Under the pieces are notes generated by a model. The model was not told where the DNA came from. It ran no database searches and worked only from the letters and a program-made list of their open reading frames with translations. Shown here piece after piece: positions 38,235-49,761 of a stretch of 64,000 nt of DNA (its first letter is position 1; every line of letters starts with the position of its first letter). This DNA is from Verticillium longisporum (taxonomy: Eukaryota; Ascomycota; Sordariomycetes; Glomerellales; Plectosphaerellaceae): positions 62,001-126,000 of the forward strand of contig JAETXT010000001.1 of NCBI GenBank assembly GCA_019188255.1, read 5' to 3'. Made by a program: the position numbers and the translations under genes.

Positions 38235-39470
38235 ATGTGGTACTGTCAGCAAAAGGTTCCTCCCGCTCTGTGCCGCGGCCTGTCTACCACCAGGCTCGCC
38301 CCGCGGCCACGACGAGCCTTCCACCTCACAAGCGCAGCTGGTCTGCCCCGAAAACGCGATTTCTTCACCTCGAACGTACTCCTCTCCTCGAACGGCGACG
38401 CCTCAGCCCAGCGCGGGAGAAGCAACGAGGAGCCCCGACCAGTCGAGCCAGTGGCGGCCTCGAAACGCAAGCCTGTGCACCGAGCTGCCGGCGCAAAGAA
38501 CTCGCTACGCCGCGTCGCCATCATAGCCCAGCGACCATCGCAGCGGCCCGCCGATGACCCGGTCCTCGAGATGCCTGACACGACAGAAGCGGCCATGGTG
38601 GCGTCGGCCGTCTGCGTCGCCGAAGCGTTCAACATGACGAGCGTCCTCGACATTCTGCGCGGCCACGGCTTCGCCATTGACCCCGACAGCGCCGGGTTCG
38701 AGGCGTCCGAGGTGGTGCATGCGCGCGGGGTCAACGGCGGCGACATTTTCGTGTTCCCGTCCGGGACCATCGTGACGTGGTCGCTGCCGCCGGACGTCGT
38801 GACGAAGCAGCTGATGCCGGCGGCCGAGGTGCCGCTGGCGGCGGCGCAGCGCGAGGTCGAGGACCTCGAGTACACGACGGACGCGGGCCGCGAGGGCAGC
38901 GGCATGAAGGGCGACGTCGTGTTGCTGGGCACGCGGCTCGAGGCGCGCGAGGGCAACGCGCTCGACACGACCATGGCCAAGATTGCCTTCTCGTCGGGCC
39001 TCGCGCGCAGCACCAAGCTCGCCGTGCTCGAGAGCGCGCTGACGGCCTACTTTGAGACCACGCGCGACATCCCCGCGTCGCTGTCGCGCGGCGCCGGCGG
39101 GCCCATGGGCCGCCGCTTCATCCTGCAGGAGACGGGCGGGCTGCTGGGCCTGGGGGCGCGGCGCAACCACTACTCGGGGCTGGCGGATTCGCTGCCCGAC
39201 ATTTTCTGGGACAGCCGCGCCGAGCTGGGCCTCGAGGGGTACTACGAGCAGGTCGGCCGGGCGCTCGACGTCAATGTGCGCATCAGGACCCTGAACCAGA
39301 AGATGGATTATGCGCAGGAGATCTCGACGGTGCTGCGCGAGATGTCGAGCGAGCAGCACAGCACGCGCCTCGAGTGGATCATCATCATACTGATCGCTGT
39401 CGAGGTCGTCTTTGAGGTGAGGCGGATCGTCATGGAGTACATGCAAGACGAGGAGAATGAGGCCGCATAG
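38235..39470 (+). CDS. DUF155 mitochondrial protein (RMND1/MRX10-like)
   Basis: Intronless, 411 aa. The start MWYCQQKVPP is preferred over the in-frame upstream Met (38157) because it gives a typical mitochondrial presequence rich in Arg, Ser and Leu. The DUF155 domain runs about residues 130-385: GGDIFVFPSGTIVTW, LLGTRLEAREGNALDTTMAK and LNQKMDYAQEIS are the family hallmarks. A single C-terminal membrane helix (WIIIILIAVEVVFEV) follows, as in RMND1, Rmd1 and Mrx10. In yeast and humans the mitochondrial members act at the inner membrane in support of mitochondrial translation; that role is known for the family, not shown here. Codon use is strongly GC-rich in the third position. Confidence 0.85.
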   Translation: MWYCQQKVPPALCRGLSTTRLAPRPRRAFHLTSAAGLPRKRDFFTSNVLLSSNGDASAQRGRSNEEPRPVEPVAASKRKPVHRAAGAKNSLRRVAIIAQRPSQRPADDPVLEMPDTTEAAMVASAVCVAEAFNMTSVLDILRGHGFAIDPDSAGFEASEVVHARGVNGGDIFVFPSGTIVTWSLPPDVVTKQLMPAAEVPLAAAQREVEDLEYTTDAGREGSGMKGDVVLLGTRLEAREGNALDTTMAKIAFSSGLARSTKLAVLESALTAYFETTRDIPASLSRGAGGPMGRRFILQETGGLLGLGARRNHYSGLADSLPDIFWDSRAELGLEGYYEQVGRALDVNVRIRTLNQKMDYAQEISTVLREMSSEQHSTRLEWIIIILIAVEVVFEVRRIVMEYMQDEENEAA

Positions 39471-40302
39471 ATCGCGGCCTCGTGTCATGATTAGTAGACC
39501 GGTCTGAAGGCCGTTAGATACCCAACTCTGTTTCTTTCTGGGAGTATTGCGAATCTACATGCCAAGAGCATTCATCGATGCTCGGCAGTAGATGTGGAGG
39601 ATGGACATAGTTAGTCATCCCCCTTTAAGCTTTAAGCGTAGGGGGGGTTTGTTTCGTTCGCATCCCCAAGAAACACATAAACACCAAGGACCATCACCTG
39701 CCACCCTGCCCCAAAAAACTCCAGTCACGTCTACGAGTGCGCTGCCTTCTGGATTGTGACACTGATTCATTCTCTTGATCATCTTCAGAGTTTTTACAGA
39801 TAAACCAGGGCTTGAGAGTCTAGGCGGCGCCATTGCTTTCGACCTACCTCCAAGGACATCTCGTGCATACTTCACCATCTCAGCTGCACATATTCACTGC
39901 TAAAATAGGCGCTCACGAACTTTTGAACGGTATCGACTAGGTTTCTTCGAGAAGGTGACAATCTATCTTGCTTGGGCCACCTCCTGCCCAAGATCTGGAC
40001 TTGGCATCCCCGAGCAGCTTAGGCGTCTTTGTTGGCATTCTGGCCTGGCATCTTTTGTTTCCTCGGCCTTTGTTTCGAACCTCTTGTTCCTGCCGCCATG
40101 ATCTCTTTCTTCTCAAATCTGTCGTCCTGAGGATTCAGTACAGACCTCCCTGGATCCTAGCCGATTTTGTGTCGCCTGCCCTGCGTGCGAACGCCTAAAG
40201 TGGCCTCAACGCCCTTCGAAGCGCCTCTCAGCGTGCCCTCTTTATATCCGCAATCTGACAGTCACAATCGCTTTGCTCATGGCTCACTCATCTTAATTAA
40301 CG
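39471..40302. other. Upstream region of the DNA methyltransferase gene
   Basis: No supported gene. Holds the 3' region of the DUF155 gene and presumably the promoter and leader of dim-2. Confidence 0.4.
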
Positions 40303-43300
40303 ATGCCGTACTTCATATATGGTCTGCTCTTGCTATCCCTGGGCTCTCTGAGTCTTCGACTGACATTTCTCAGATGACGTTGACACTTCTGCCGACGACT
40401 CTTCCTCAACGCATTCCCGAGAAGTCAATGGCATTCCCAACTCCGAGGACGCCTATTCTGGGGACACAGAAGGCATTATAGATGATGGATACTGGCCTGA
40501 AGTTGACGACGAGTGGCTTCCTGACGGCAGACGTTCTTCAGCTCCCCACGACGAGGACGACGATGCCGCGACGCTTCAGCCCGGCGACCCCCTGCCCTGG
40601 GAAAATGACGAAATAGGCCTCGTACAGGATGAACGAGGAAAGACCCTCGGACGGCTGCTCTCTCCCTCTGTGGATACTTTGGCCAAATCTCGTGGCTTTA
40701 CAGTCACAATACCCGAGAGCACCCTCGTCCACCCCGTCTCCAGTTTCTCTGGCTTCTGCGCGCCCGCACCCGAGAGGAAGGAAAAATGTGCCGTCGAAGC
40801 ACTGCTGAAGAACCCCGCCTCACTGCCCAAAGATGACTTCTTCGAATTTGAACTCGGCCAATTCGTTGTCTACAGGCACTCGGCGTCTGATCGCGACAAG
40901 CCTCCTCATCGACGACAATACCCGTACGAGATGCGCCCGCTTCAGACACTGTGCACCAAGGGCGCTCACAGCACTCTCTTCGCTGACGGGATACTTTCTC
41001 ATGGAGATGCCAAGTTTTCCGTGCGCGGCATCGCCTTTGAGGAACTGCCTCTGGGCAACTACGGCATGGCCGAGCCGACTGTGGGCGACCAGATCTGGAT
41101 CAGCTCCACGCTCAACCAAAGGATGGGCAAGCAGAACTTGTACTACAAACTCACGACGCCGGCCAAGGAGTACGCGCGCTATCATCATGGGTTCTTGTGG
41201 GTCGCCGACCTGGCCAAGCACGTTGTCGATTACATGGCTGCCGCTGGCGACAAGAAGCGTCGCGTAGAATTTCGACATTTCAAGTCCCACTTTCACAGGT
41301 GGCTCATTCAGGCCCATGGCCGCGACGCCGTGTTCAACCGATGGTTGGACCAATATGGGAGAACGGACTTTCGGGTGGCCGTCAACGCCTACAGTGACTT
41401 TATCTACAAAGAGGCGCACGGCGTCCTCACCTCCCAGCAGGTGTTTTTTCACACGTTCTGGAAGGAGATCAAGAGCTACACGGCTTATAAGCCGTATGGC
41501 TTGGTACTCAACGACGCGCCTGAAAGTGTTTCGGCCGGTCAGTCCCCCGAGGCCGAGTCGTCTGGGCCTCGTGGGTTCGATAGTGCATCGTCTTTACTAG
41601 GAAGCAACCTGAGAGCTCAAAACGGCAAAAGGAGCAGCACACCTCCACCAACCGTCGTAACCCCCTACATTTACGATTGCTTTGCTCACATGCCCTTTGG
41701 TCATCTGCTCGAAGACGTCAACCTCAGCCAGCGGACAGAAAAGCTTCGAAATGCACTCATCGAGCAGCAACATCTCCAGCCAGGTAGTCACGTTCACAAG
41801 TCGGCGAGGCACCTCGACACGACACGGGTTGCTCGAGCCAAAGGACTGCAACGTCCAGTACGTGTGGGCGATGCCATCTCTACGCCCCGCGACGAAGGCC
41901 TGGATTCAAAATGGAAGCGAGAGGTGGCCGCGGGGTTTGACGACGTCGATCGCTGGCTTGGCCTTGTGCAGAGAATACACATCAGCAAAGCTGGCAAACG
42001 CTCATTCGACGTGATTTGATATATCGCCCCGTGGACACCATCTGTGGGCAGATGAAGTACCCTGGGACAACGAGCTCTTCCTCTCTGATCATTGCTCTTG
42101 TTACGATAAGCACGACAAGATCGAGGAGGGAGAGGTTCTAGAGATTCATACGATACAATGGGGTGGCTCGCCGACCTCGGCCGACTTTTTTTGCAGACAG
42201 ACATATCTGCATGAGGAGCATCGGTGGATTACATTAAAGGAGGAGCATAAGATGTGCTCTCATCGTGCACCACGGGTCGTCGACCCTGACAACTATCGTG
42301 TGGGAGAGACAGTGCTCGCTCTACTCGACCCGTCCGGCAAGCGACTTGAGCCGTGTGAGCTTGTCACGGCACCGACAAAGCCAGGCGTGAAAATGGAGCT
42401 TCGGAGACTATTGCGAAGAATAGAGGTCGACCCATACAGCCAAGCACGCCCAAACGAGCTTGTCTACTCGGACGAAATTTACAGCGTCCTGCTGGCAGCA
42501 GTCTACGGCCGCTGCCTCGTACGTTATTACAGCCCTGGTGAGACGGTGCAGACGCCATACAATCGCGACGGCGTGGGCAACGCCTTTTATATATCCACCT
42601 ACTTGCAAGATACGTTGGGGACCAAGACGTGCGAGCCCTTCAGCCATGAGCGACCGTTTCCCAAGACGTTCAGGCAAGGCATGGACCCCTCGGAAGGTTT
42701 CACCAAGCTGCAGGGATTCGACCTGTTCTGTGGTGGTGGTAACTTTGGGAGAGGACTCGAGGAGTCAGGCGCCGTGGAGATGCGGTGGGCCAACGACATT
42801 AACATGCGGGCAATCCTTACTTACATGGCGAACCTCGACGATCCCAGCCGCGTGAGCCCATTCGCAGGCTCCATCGACGATCTGGCGAGACTGGCACTCG
42901 AAGGGCGTTTCGCGAGCAACGTGCCGGCCGTCGGCGAAGTCGACTTCGTATCAGGAGGAAGCCCCTGCCCCGGCTTCAGTCGCTTGACGGTGGACAAGAC
43001 GACGCCGAACCAGCGGAAGAACCAGTCACTTGTCGCGGCATTCGCCTCCTTCATCGACATTTACCGGCCGAAGTACGGGCTCCTCGAGAACGTCGTCGAG
43101 ATCATCCAGGGGCGCAAGACGCGAGAGGAGGATGTCTTCTGCCAGCTCATATGCGCCATTGTCGGCATGGGCTACCAGACGCACTTCTTCCTGCTCGACG
43201 CCTGGACCTTTGGCTCTCCGCAGAGCCGCAGCCGCATTTTCCTCGCCTTTGCCGCGCCGGGCCTGCGCCTGCCCGAGGTGCCCATGCAGTCGCATCGGCC

Positions 43301-44588
43301 CCTGGCCATGCGCTCACGGTCCCTGGGACTGCTGTCCAACGGCGAGCCGATGCTCCGCAAGACCTTCACGCCGACGGCCTTTGCCTCCGTCACGGCGAGG
43401 CAGGCGCTCGCCGACCTGCCGGACATTGCCGACGCCAAGGCAGACTGCTGCATCCCGTTCCCAGACCACCGGCAGAGCATCGGCGTCACGCAGCTCCTCC
43501 GTCCGCAGCTCGGCTGCATCCCCACCCGGCCGTGGGGCCTCAACCTCGGCACGGCACACAACAAGGGCGACGGGCCCATGACGGCGGCGGAGCTGAGCCT
43601 GTATCCGCAAGCGCAACGCCAGGGACCGTCGTCCAAGGCGTTCGGCCGTCTCCGCCCGGACAGGCTCATGGGCACCATCACCACGAAGCCGAGCCCCAGC
43701 GACGGGTACGGCCGCGCCGTGCTGCACTGGGCGCAGAACCGCATCCTGACCGTCATGGAGGCGCGGCGCGCGCAGGGGTTCCGCGACCACGAGGTCATTC
43801 TGGGCACGCCGGCCGAGCAGTGGAAGACGGTCGGCAACAGCGTCGCGAGGGAGGTGTCGCTAGCGTTGGGCCTCTCGTTCCGCGCGGCGTGGCTCGGGTC
43901 TCTGATCGAGGGCGACGAGCACCTGCCGCTGCCGCGACACATGGTGCGCCAGCCGACGATGGGAGGCGTGGAAGCAGAGCGGAGAAAGACACAACGACAG
44001 CAGCCATCAGCCGACGACGAAGCGACGCTGGTTCAGCGCGAAGGGGGAGACACGCCCGATACACCCCTCCGCCAGCCCGCCGTCGAGCGGTTCACCGCAA
44101 CGCACGTCTCGCACAGCTACCCGACGCCAGCGAAACACGGCACCCGGCGCAGGGCCATGACGCCGCGGAGGGCGAGCAGCAGACGCTCATCCCCCACGGT
44201 CGCGCACGGCATGACAGCGTACGACCCGCACGACGAATCCATCTTCGGCCCCGAGACGGGCCTGCCGATCCGCAAGCCTCGCGGGGATCACGAGCGCGTG
44301 ACGGACTGGCGCGGCCGCCGTGCTGTTGACGAGACGTACGCGCCGCCTTCGGACTATGAGTCTGAGAGGACGACGACGACGTCGCAGGATCCCGAGGTGT
44401 GGACGCCCGAGCCGTCGCGCGACTTGTCGGCCACGCCTGCGACGTCCGTGGAGGGAGAATCTCGTGTGGATTCAGCTGCGTCGGCGCGGACGAGGCCGGC
44501 CAAGTCGGTCATGTACAGGTTATTCACGAGCAAGCGCAAGACGGCAGGAGAGGAGAAGCGAGAAGCAAAAAGGACATGTCTGCCCTAG
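40303..44588 (+). CDS. dim-2: DIM-2-type DNA (cytosine-5) methyltransferase, two frame breaks
   Basis: Nuclear enzyme that in Neurospora carries out all known DNA methylation, mostly at RIPed repeats. Proposed exons 40303-40321 and 40374-44588 (52-bp intron, CTGAC branch, weak GTCTGC donor), about 1411 aa, close to the Neurospora size. An acidic N-terminus is followed by a BAH-like region (LPLGNYGMAEPTVGDQIW), a second BAH region (NELFLSDHCSCYDK, FFCRQTYLHEE), and the methyltransferase: motif I FDLFCGGGNFGRG, motif IV GGSPCPGFS with the catalytic Cys near 42968, motif VI LLENV, motif VIII QSRSRIF, motif X VGNSVAREV. The frame breaks at 42017-42019 (TGA where a conserved Trp is expected) and at the C-run 42060-42062; each needs one extra base, and coding resumes cleanly. 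The first exon is uncertain. The low-complexity tail after 43.9 kb is typical. Confidence 0.9.
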
Positions 44589-44944
44589 ACGTCTGGGTGT
44601 GGAAGAATCCTTCCATCCGGTCACTGCGGTTTTGGCATAGGAAGGATGATTTTGTGGCAAACGGAGCATAGCCCAGGAGTAGATGATTCATCGCGTTGCA
44701 TAGCACTTTAATAACAATCATTTGAATACCAATTCTCGCGCAAGCCAAACATGAGAAAGCAGCGAGATGGGTGATATATTATGTTTTCTTCTTACTTGGT
44801 TTCGTCATCTTGATTTTAGATATAGTTGCCTCGCTCCGTGACAACACACCACCTCCATTACGTTTCCATGTTCTCGATATCATGGCATTCTCTTCATGTA
44901 CATCTTTCGTGGCCCAGGACCATTATGCATCACACTTGTCATCC
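44589..44944. other. Convergent intergenic region
   Basis: 3' regions of dim-2 and the mucin-like gene; nothing recognised. Confidence 0.4.
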
Positions 44945-47220
44945 TCAGGCTGAACCCCCGACCGTCGCCGTGACGGTGATTGTCTCCCTCTCAATGATCC
45001 TCTCGCGCTCAGTCACAGTGAGCACGAGCGTCTCCGTCACCGTGACAGGCGGCGGCGCCTCGTCCGCGACGGTAGTCACAGCCTCGAGAGTCGCACTCGG
45101 CGTCGGGCTCGGGTTGATGGCGACACCGCTGGCCATGATCGTTGTGGTGAGGAAAGTGGTGGGCACAAAGATAATGTCGAGGGTCGTAAAAGTCGACGAG
45201 GACGAGGAGGACGGCGTTGGTTCTGGCGAGGGACTTTCTTCAGGCGCAGAAGAAGGCACTGGCTGCTCGGGCGCGGGGACCTCGGCGGATGGCGTGGGAG
45301 CAGGACTTGGCTCCTGAGGCGGCGTGAAGAGGATGGTGGTCGTCAGGGTTGTCTTTTCAGTCGTCTCGGGTTCCGGCAGCGGCGGCGGCGGCGGCGACGC
45401 TGCGGGCGGCGGCGAACGGGACGCCGTGACTGTGACGGTAACGAGCTGGGTTGTCTCGGGAGCGGGCTCCGCTGGAGGATCGACAGTAACAAAGACTGTC
45501 GACACAACGGTGCCTCTGACGGTAGTTGTCGTTTCTTCGGGGGCTGCGGAGACGGGCGGCGTCACGGCCTGTCCGGGGTTGGGGACCGTCTCCGTGGCAA
45601 TGATCTTCGTGACGGTGGGTGTCACGATCTCGGTGACGACATTTCCGTCGCTAGCTGCGGGGGGCGAGGCAGAAGGCTCCAGGGGGGCATCAGACGGCTC
45701 CTGGGGGGCGGCAGGGGGCCTCCGAGAGGAAGCAGACGCGACAGGTGCAGGGGTTTCCTCAGGTGCATCAGATAGTCCGAGAATCTCTCTTGCCTTGCTG
45801 GTTTCATAACAGTCCACCATGACACCGGGAGCGTTTTCCAATGGCAGCGGAAAACAGCTCGTCAGGGGGGCTGTACAGGGTCGAATATCAAAGGATCCCT
45901 GGGTGTTGCAGAAGCCGATGCCGCCCTCGACACAGGCGGCCTGACCCACTGTGCAGGAGGACTGTCTGGTTAGGGATTCAAACATGCGGTGGAATTTCTT
46001 GGCTTCCTCCAGGTTGCTCTTCGCGACATCGGGAGCGACAGTGGACGTCGAGTCGGGGGTGGACCGTTGTTCGTGGGAACAGAAGCGTCCGGGGTGCCGG
46101 TAGGCGTGATGACAGCAGCCGTCGTGGGCTTGACTGGTGTGCTCGAAGGCGATGACTGATCAGCAGGCGGTTGAGCCACTTCCGACGTAGGCAGTGAAGA
46201 CGACTCAGCGACGGGCTCGCTCGTAGTCGAGACTGACCCGGTCGTTGCGGAAGAACTAGGGTCGACAACGGGCTCACGGGAGGATTCAATAATTGGAGCC
46301 TCTGAGGCAGAAGCTGATGGCTTGAGGGGAGTTGAGGAAGGCTCTGGGGCGGGGATGACCGATAGAGAGGTCCCAGGCTCGGCTGCAACGGTTGATGACT
46401 GTTGAGACAGTGCCTCTGTTGAGGTCGATTCGAGCGCGACAGAGGACGCAATGGGTGTCTCTGAGACCACCGTCTCAGAGGACCGCTTCACGGAAGAAGG
46501 ACCAATTTCAACCGGAAGCGACTCGGAGGCGGAATCAACGGCAGACGACTTGGATGGGATGGGGGCGGCAGTCGAGGCGACGTCGGTGATCGTGGACAAG
46601 ATGGGCGAAGGCGTGGACACGCCATTGTCTGGGGATGAGGATGGCGCAGCAGAAGATGCAAACGGCGCAGAAGACGCAGAGGGCGCAGACACAGCTGACG
46701 ACGCCAACGAGACCGTCGATGTGGTAGAGTCGACAGGCGGCGGAGCTGAGGTTGGACTGGGCTTCGGATCGAGCAGAGACGCCGGCACCGAGATGGTGCT
46801 GAACATGGAGGGTAGGCGGACCTCCTCCGAGTTGGAAGGGACAAGCGAAGAGGCTGGGTCAGGGATGGCCTCGATGGGCGGTGAAGCCGAGCTCGGGCTC
46901 GGTGGTGCTTCAAGAGTGCTTGTGATGATGGTTGATGTCGTCTGGAGACTGGGAGTGGGACTTGGCTCGGCCGACGGTGTCGTCTCCTCCGCAGGGAATG
47001 ATGATGCCGGAGGCTCTCCCAGCGAGGCCGACGATGGCTTGTTAGGAGAGATGCTTGGGACCGAGGATGCTAAGGGTGGGTCGTCTTCTATGGTTGAGAA
47101 TATCGGCGTCGGCGTGACGCCAGCATGGTCCCTTCGTTCCTTGCCGCCACGACTGACGGGACCAGCCTGCGTGGAGGCAGAGAGGAAGGCAAGAAGCAAA
47201 AGCTGGATGTTGCGTCGCAT
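44945..47220 (-). CDS. Secreted Ser/Thr/Pro-rich mucin-like protein with CBM19-like domain
   Basis: About 758 aa in one frame once a single base is added to the G-run at 46064-46069 region (46.07 kb), joining frames 47220-45970 and 45985-44945. The start MRRNIQLLLLAFLSASTQA is a clear signal peptide. Residues 30-380 are Ser/Thr/Pro/Ala-rich, a probable heavily O-glycosylated stalk. Near residue 410 is a cysteine-rich module, SSCTVGQAACVEGG, then CNTQGSFDIRPC and TSCFPLP, with the spacing of CBM19-type chitin-binding modules. A second Thr/Pro-rich region with repeats of TVTVT type ends the protein. There is no GPI signal or catalytic domain. Likely a wall-bound chitin-binding or adhesion protein; the domain assignment rests on cysteine pattern. 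Confidence 0.75.
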
Positions 47221-47590
47221 TGTGGGGGGGTTTCTCGCGACGCAAGGATCGTCGGGTGAATTCAGTTGCTCGTGTACTTGACGTGTTTTTGTAGAGATCG
47301 ACAGTTGCTCGTGTACTGAGCGTGTTTTCGAGAAGAGAAGGTCGGATTAAGAGGGCGTTGATTCAAAGCCGCGTGTTCCTTTTTGCTTTGGCAGCGAGAC
47401 GAAGATGGTGAAAGAGAAAGAATCCGCCCAACGGCAGGTGAGGCCAGACAGAAGAGCAACGAGCCAGGTTGACAGTCAAAGGAAAAGCGAAGGAAGTGTG
47501 GGATTTTTGCTGGCTGATTCAAACAAGAATTCGAAAGACAAGGAAAGTGACAGATGGAGAACGAGGAAACACAAGCAGAGAAAGAAAGAG

Positions 47591-47593
<3 letters not shown>

Positions 47594-47639
<46 letters not shown>
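47594..47639. repeat. (GA)n microsatellite, ~23 units
   Basis: Uninterrupted GA dinucleotides, followed by an imperfect AGAGAG tail; 370 bp upstream of the mucin-like gene start. Confidence 0.95.
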
Positions 47640-47642
<3 letters not shown>

Positions 47643-48080
47643 AGAGAGAGAGAGTCGAGGTATGATGTTTCGAGAGCCAAAGAGTCCAGACCGTCCAAAG
47701 CCATGAGTGAGCATGACCCCCCTGGGGAAGGGGTCGAGCTATGTATGAATCCATGCGCGAGAAGGTCGCGTGAATGGCCCGGAGAGCTCGACGCATTGCT
47801 GGGAGCCAAGCGGATAGGGCGAGGCGAAGCAGGACAGACGACGGCGTGCATTGTCTCTGGGTCGGGAGATTTAAGATGAGACCCGGCGAGGGGACCCTAG
47901 CTCCGGTACATGATGCCCAATACATGGCCGATCCTGACGACGATGCCCCATGGCGGGTGGCCCTGCAAGCAGCCGTACCTGCGACAAGTTAAGCGCTGGG
48001 TGGTGGTGGTTTGGTGGTTTGGTGGTTTGGCAGATGATGCCACAGGTAAAGGCAAGATGCTGCCACAGGTGGAGGTGCCT

Positions 48081-48154
48081 GCCACGGCAGGAGGCGGGGT
48101 GCCTGCCACGGCAGAAGGCGGGGTGCCTGCTACAGGTCAAGGCAGAGGGTGCCT
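48081..48154. repeat. 24-bp minisatellite, about 3 units
   Basis: Units start GCCACGGCAGGAGGCGGGGT at 48081 and 48105; a third diverged unit starts at 48129 and a partial one follows. Confidence 0.85.
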
Positions 48155-48943
48155 GCCACAGGTGCTTGAGGTGGAAGGCACGGCAGTGGGGCGGCGGGCC
48201 TGGTCGTTTCCAGTCTGGGTCGAAGCAGACGCGCGCCAGGGCCGTCATTGGCTATAAATGGCAGTGGCTCGTGCCGGCGAACACCTGACAGCCAATCACT
48301 GAGGCGGCGCCAATGGCACCTGGCACAGGCCCCGGCCGACGGAGGCCAGTGGTGTCTTTTGCAGTGCAACTTGTTATTCAGCGAGCCCTACTTGTAATGA
48401 TAATAGGTGTTTGGATATGATAGTAGCGCCCTCCTCACAAGTATCTTTATTCCGTTGAACACCAAATTCAAGCCACATCGCTCTCAGATCCCCCACCGAG
48501 AGCTTCAGGTTTCGGGAGCTGTGACAGGTTGTGACTAGTATTGCACAAGTTTGCACACGATTGCCGGACGCCAATTCATTGTCCAGCCATCGTAGACAGT
48601 TACTTAAGATACAAACCTGTTGAACCTCCAGAAGAAGATGAAAACTATATGCTTTGAAGGTACTCTCCTTATGCTCGATGCAGAGGTACTTCCCACGACA
48701 GCACTTGCCTTCTGCCACTCCTCTGCCACTCACTCCCTCACACCCTCAACGGCAGGTACACCCAACGTACCCTCATCGCCTTCCTCACTCTCCTACCTTC
48801 TTTCCCACTTCCCAACATGCCGACCTCCAGGCATCCAAGAGACACACCACCCATCCCCATCTCCAACCCACTCTCGCTATCCATTGAATCCTTCGTCTGC
48901 AACCCAGTCCCCCGGGTCACCCACTGCAACGCACCGGAACTCA

Positions 48944-48949
48944 CACGTG
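48944..48949. promoter_or_regulatory. CACGTG E-box, candidate PHO4/NUC-1 site
   Basis: CACGTGT context 0.8 kb upstream of the alkaline phosphatase start. Phosphate-starvation bHLH factors (Pho4, NUC-1) bind CACGTG cores; the link here is inference from position. Confidence 0.35.
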
Positions 48950-49164
48950 TCTCGAGCCATTCCATCCCAGGCAGTTCGCTCTCGCAACGGTACTACCTTC
49001 CGATATAGACCACATCTCGAAGCCAAGACACATCAGATCGAGCATCTTCTCCCTGTCGTTGCCGTTGCAACACTCTCCGAAGGCTTCCAATCTCCGCCGC
49101 CGAACCACGTTGCGCAACCACCGGCGCCGATTGGGCTCCAGGGGTGGTACCAGCATATGCAATG

Positions 49165-49170
49165 CACGTG
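49165..49170. promoter_or_regulatory. CACGTG E-box, candidate PHO4/NUC-1 site
   Basis: Second CACGTG core, 592 bp before the alkaline phosphatase start codon. Two such palindromes in one fungal phosphatase promoter fit phosphate control but are not proof. Confidence 0.38.
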
Positions 49171-49761
49171 CCTGGACCTACAAGGCTTGGCATACAGGAC
49201 CACCACGCCTCATCCTGCCTCGATACCACCCACGACGTGACCAAACTATTCGACCTCAGCCTTCCACCATCTCCTCCGCGGTGCTTTTGTCCCCCATGCT
49301 CGCCATCGTTCATCCGTCTGCTCACCTGCTGGCCGCCTCTATCAAGCGGGGTTTTCTCTCCAAGTTCCCCTCCCCACGTCCCAGTATTGACCGACATGAG
49401 GCCATGAACGCCAGTCGAGTGCTGCCCGTGCTAACCGGCGAGGCTCGGCGCCCTCCAAAACCAGCACCAAGGGCAATAATGTGACGCCGAAAACCACCAT
49501 TGATGCGGTTGAAATGAGGTCCAAGACGCTGCCCGTTCGCAATGGTGACCAGGGGGTTGGGCAGTCAAGAGGTGGCAAGACAGAAACGGCGGAGGCAGTC
49601 GACTTCCCTTCGCATCGATACCCCTCGGTCTTCGGAGGAGAACCCAGGTTAAATAGTTCATCTGTCGCATACCACCTGGATGGCCTGCCTCTTCACCACT
49701 CGCTCGCCACCCTTCAGCCTCTTGCCTGTCCCCCTCCCGAGCTAAGACCGCCCGTCTCAAC

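Larger units (their letters stand above)
47221..49761. other. Long divergent intergenic region with simple repeats
   Basis: Holds promoters of the mucin-like gene and the phosphatase. Contains a 39-bp spaced direct repeat (CAGTTGCTCGTGTACT at 47263 and 47302), a (GA)n run at 47594-47639, a 24-bp minisatellite (48081-48154), and GGTGGTTT repeats near 48000. A 206-codon frame at 48620-49240 has proline-rich low-complexity content and I do not accept it as a gene. Confidence 0.5.

Noticed and set aside
42017..42250. An intron between the two dim-2 frames
   Set aside because: The interval encodes conserved BAH residues across both frames, so it is exon; the only GT-AG pair is about 21 bp apart, too short.
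47262..47714. Open frames of Ser/Leu or Arg/Glu repeats
   Set aside because: They are translations of the (GA)n microsatellite, not genes.
48620..49240. 206-codon frame upstream of the phosphatase
   Set aside because: Proline/serine low complexity, overlapping equally long frames, no recognisable domain or start context.
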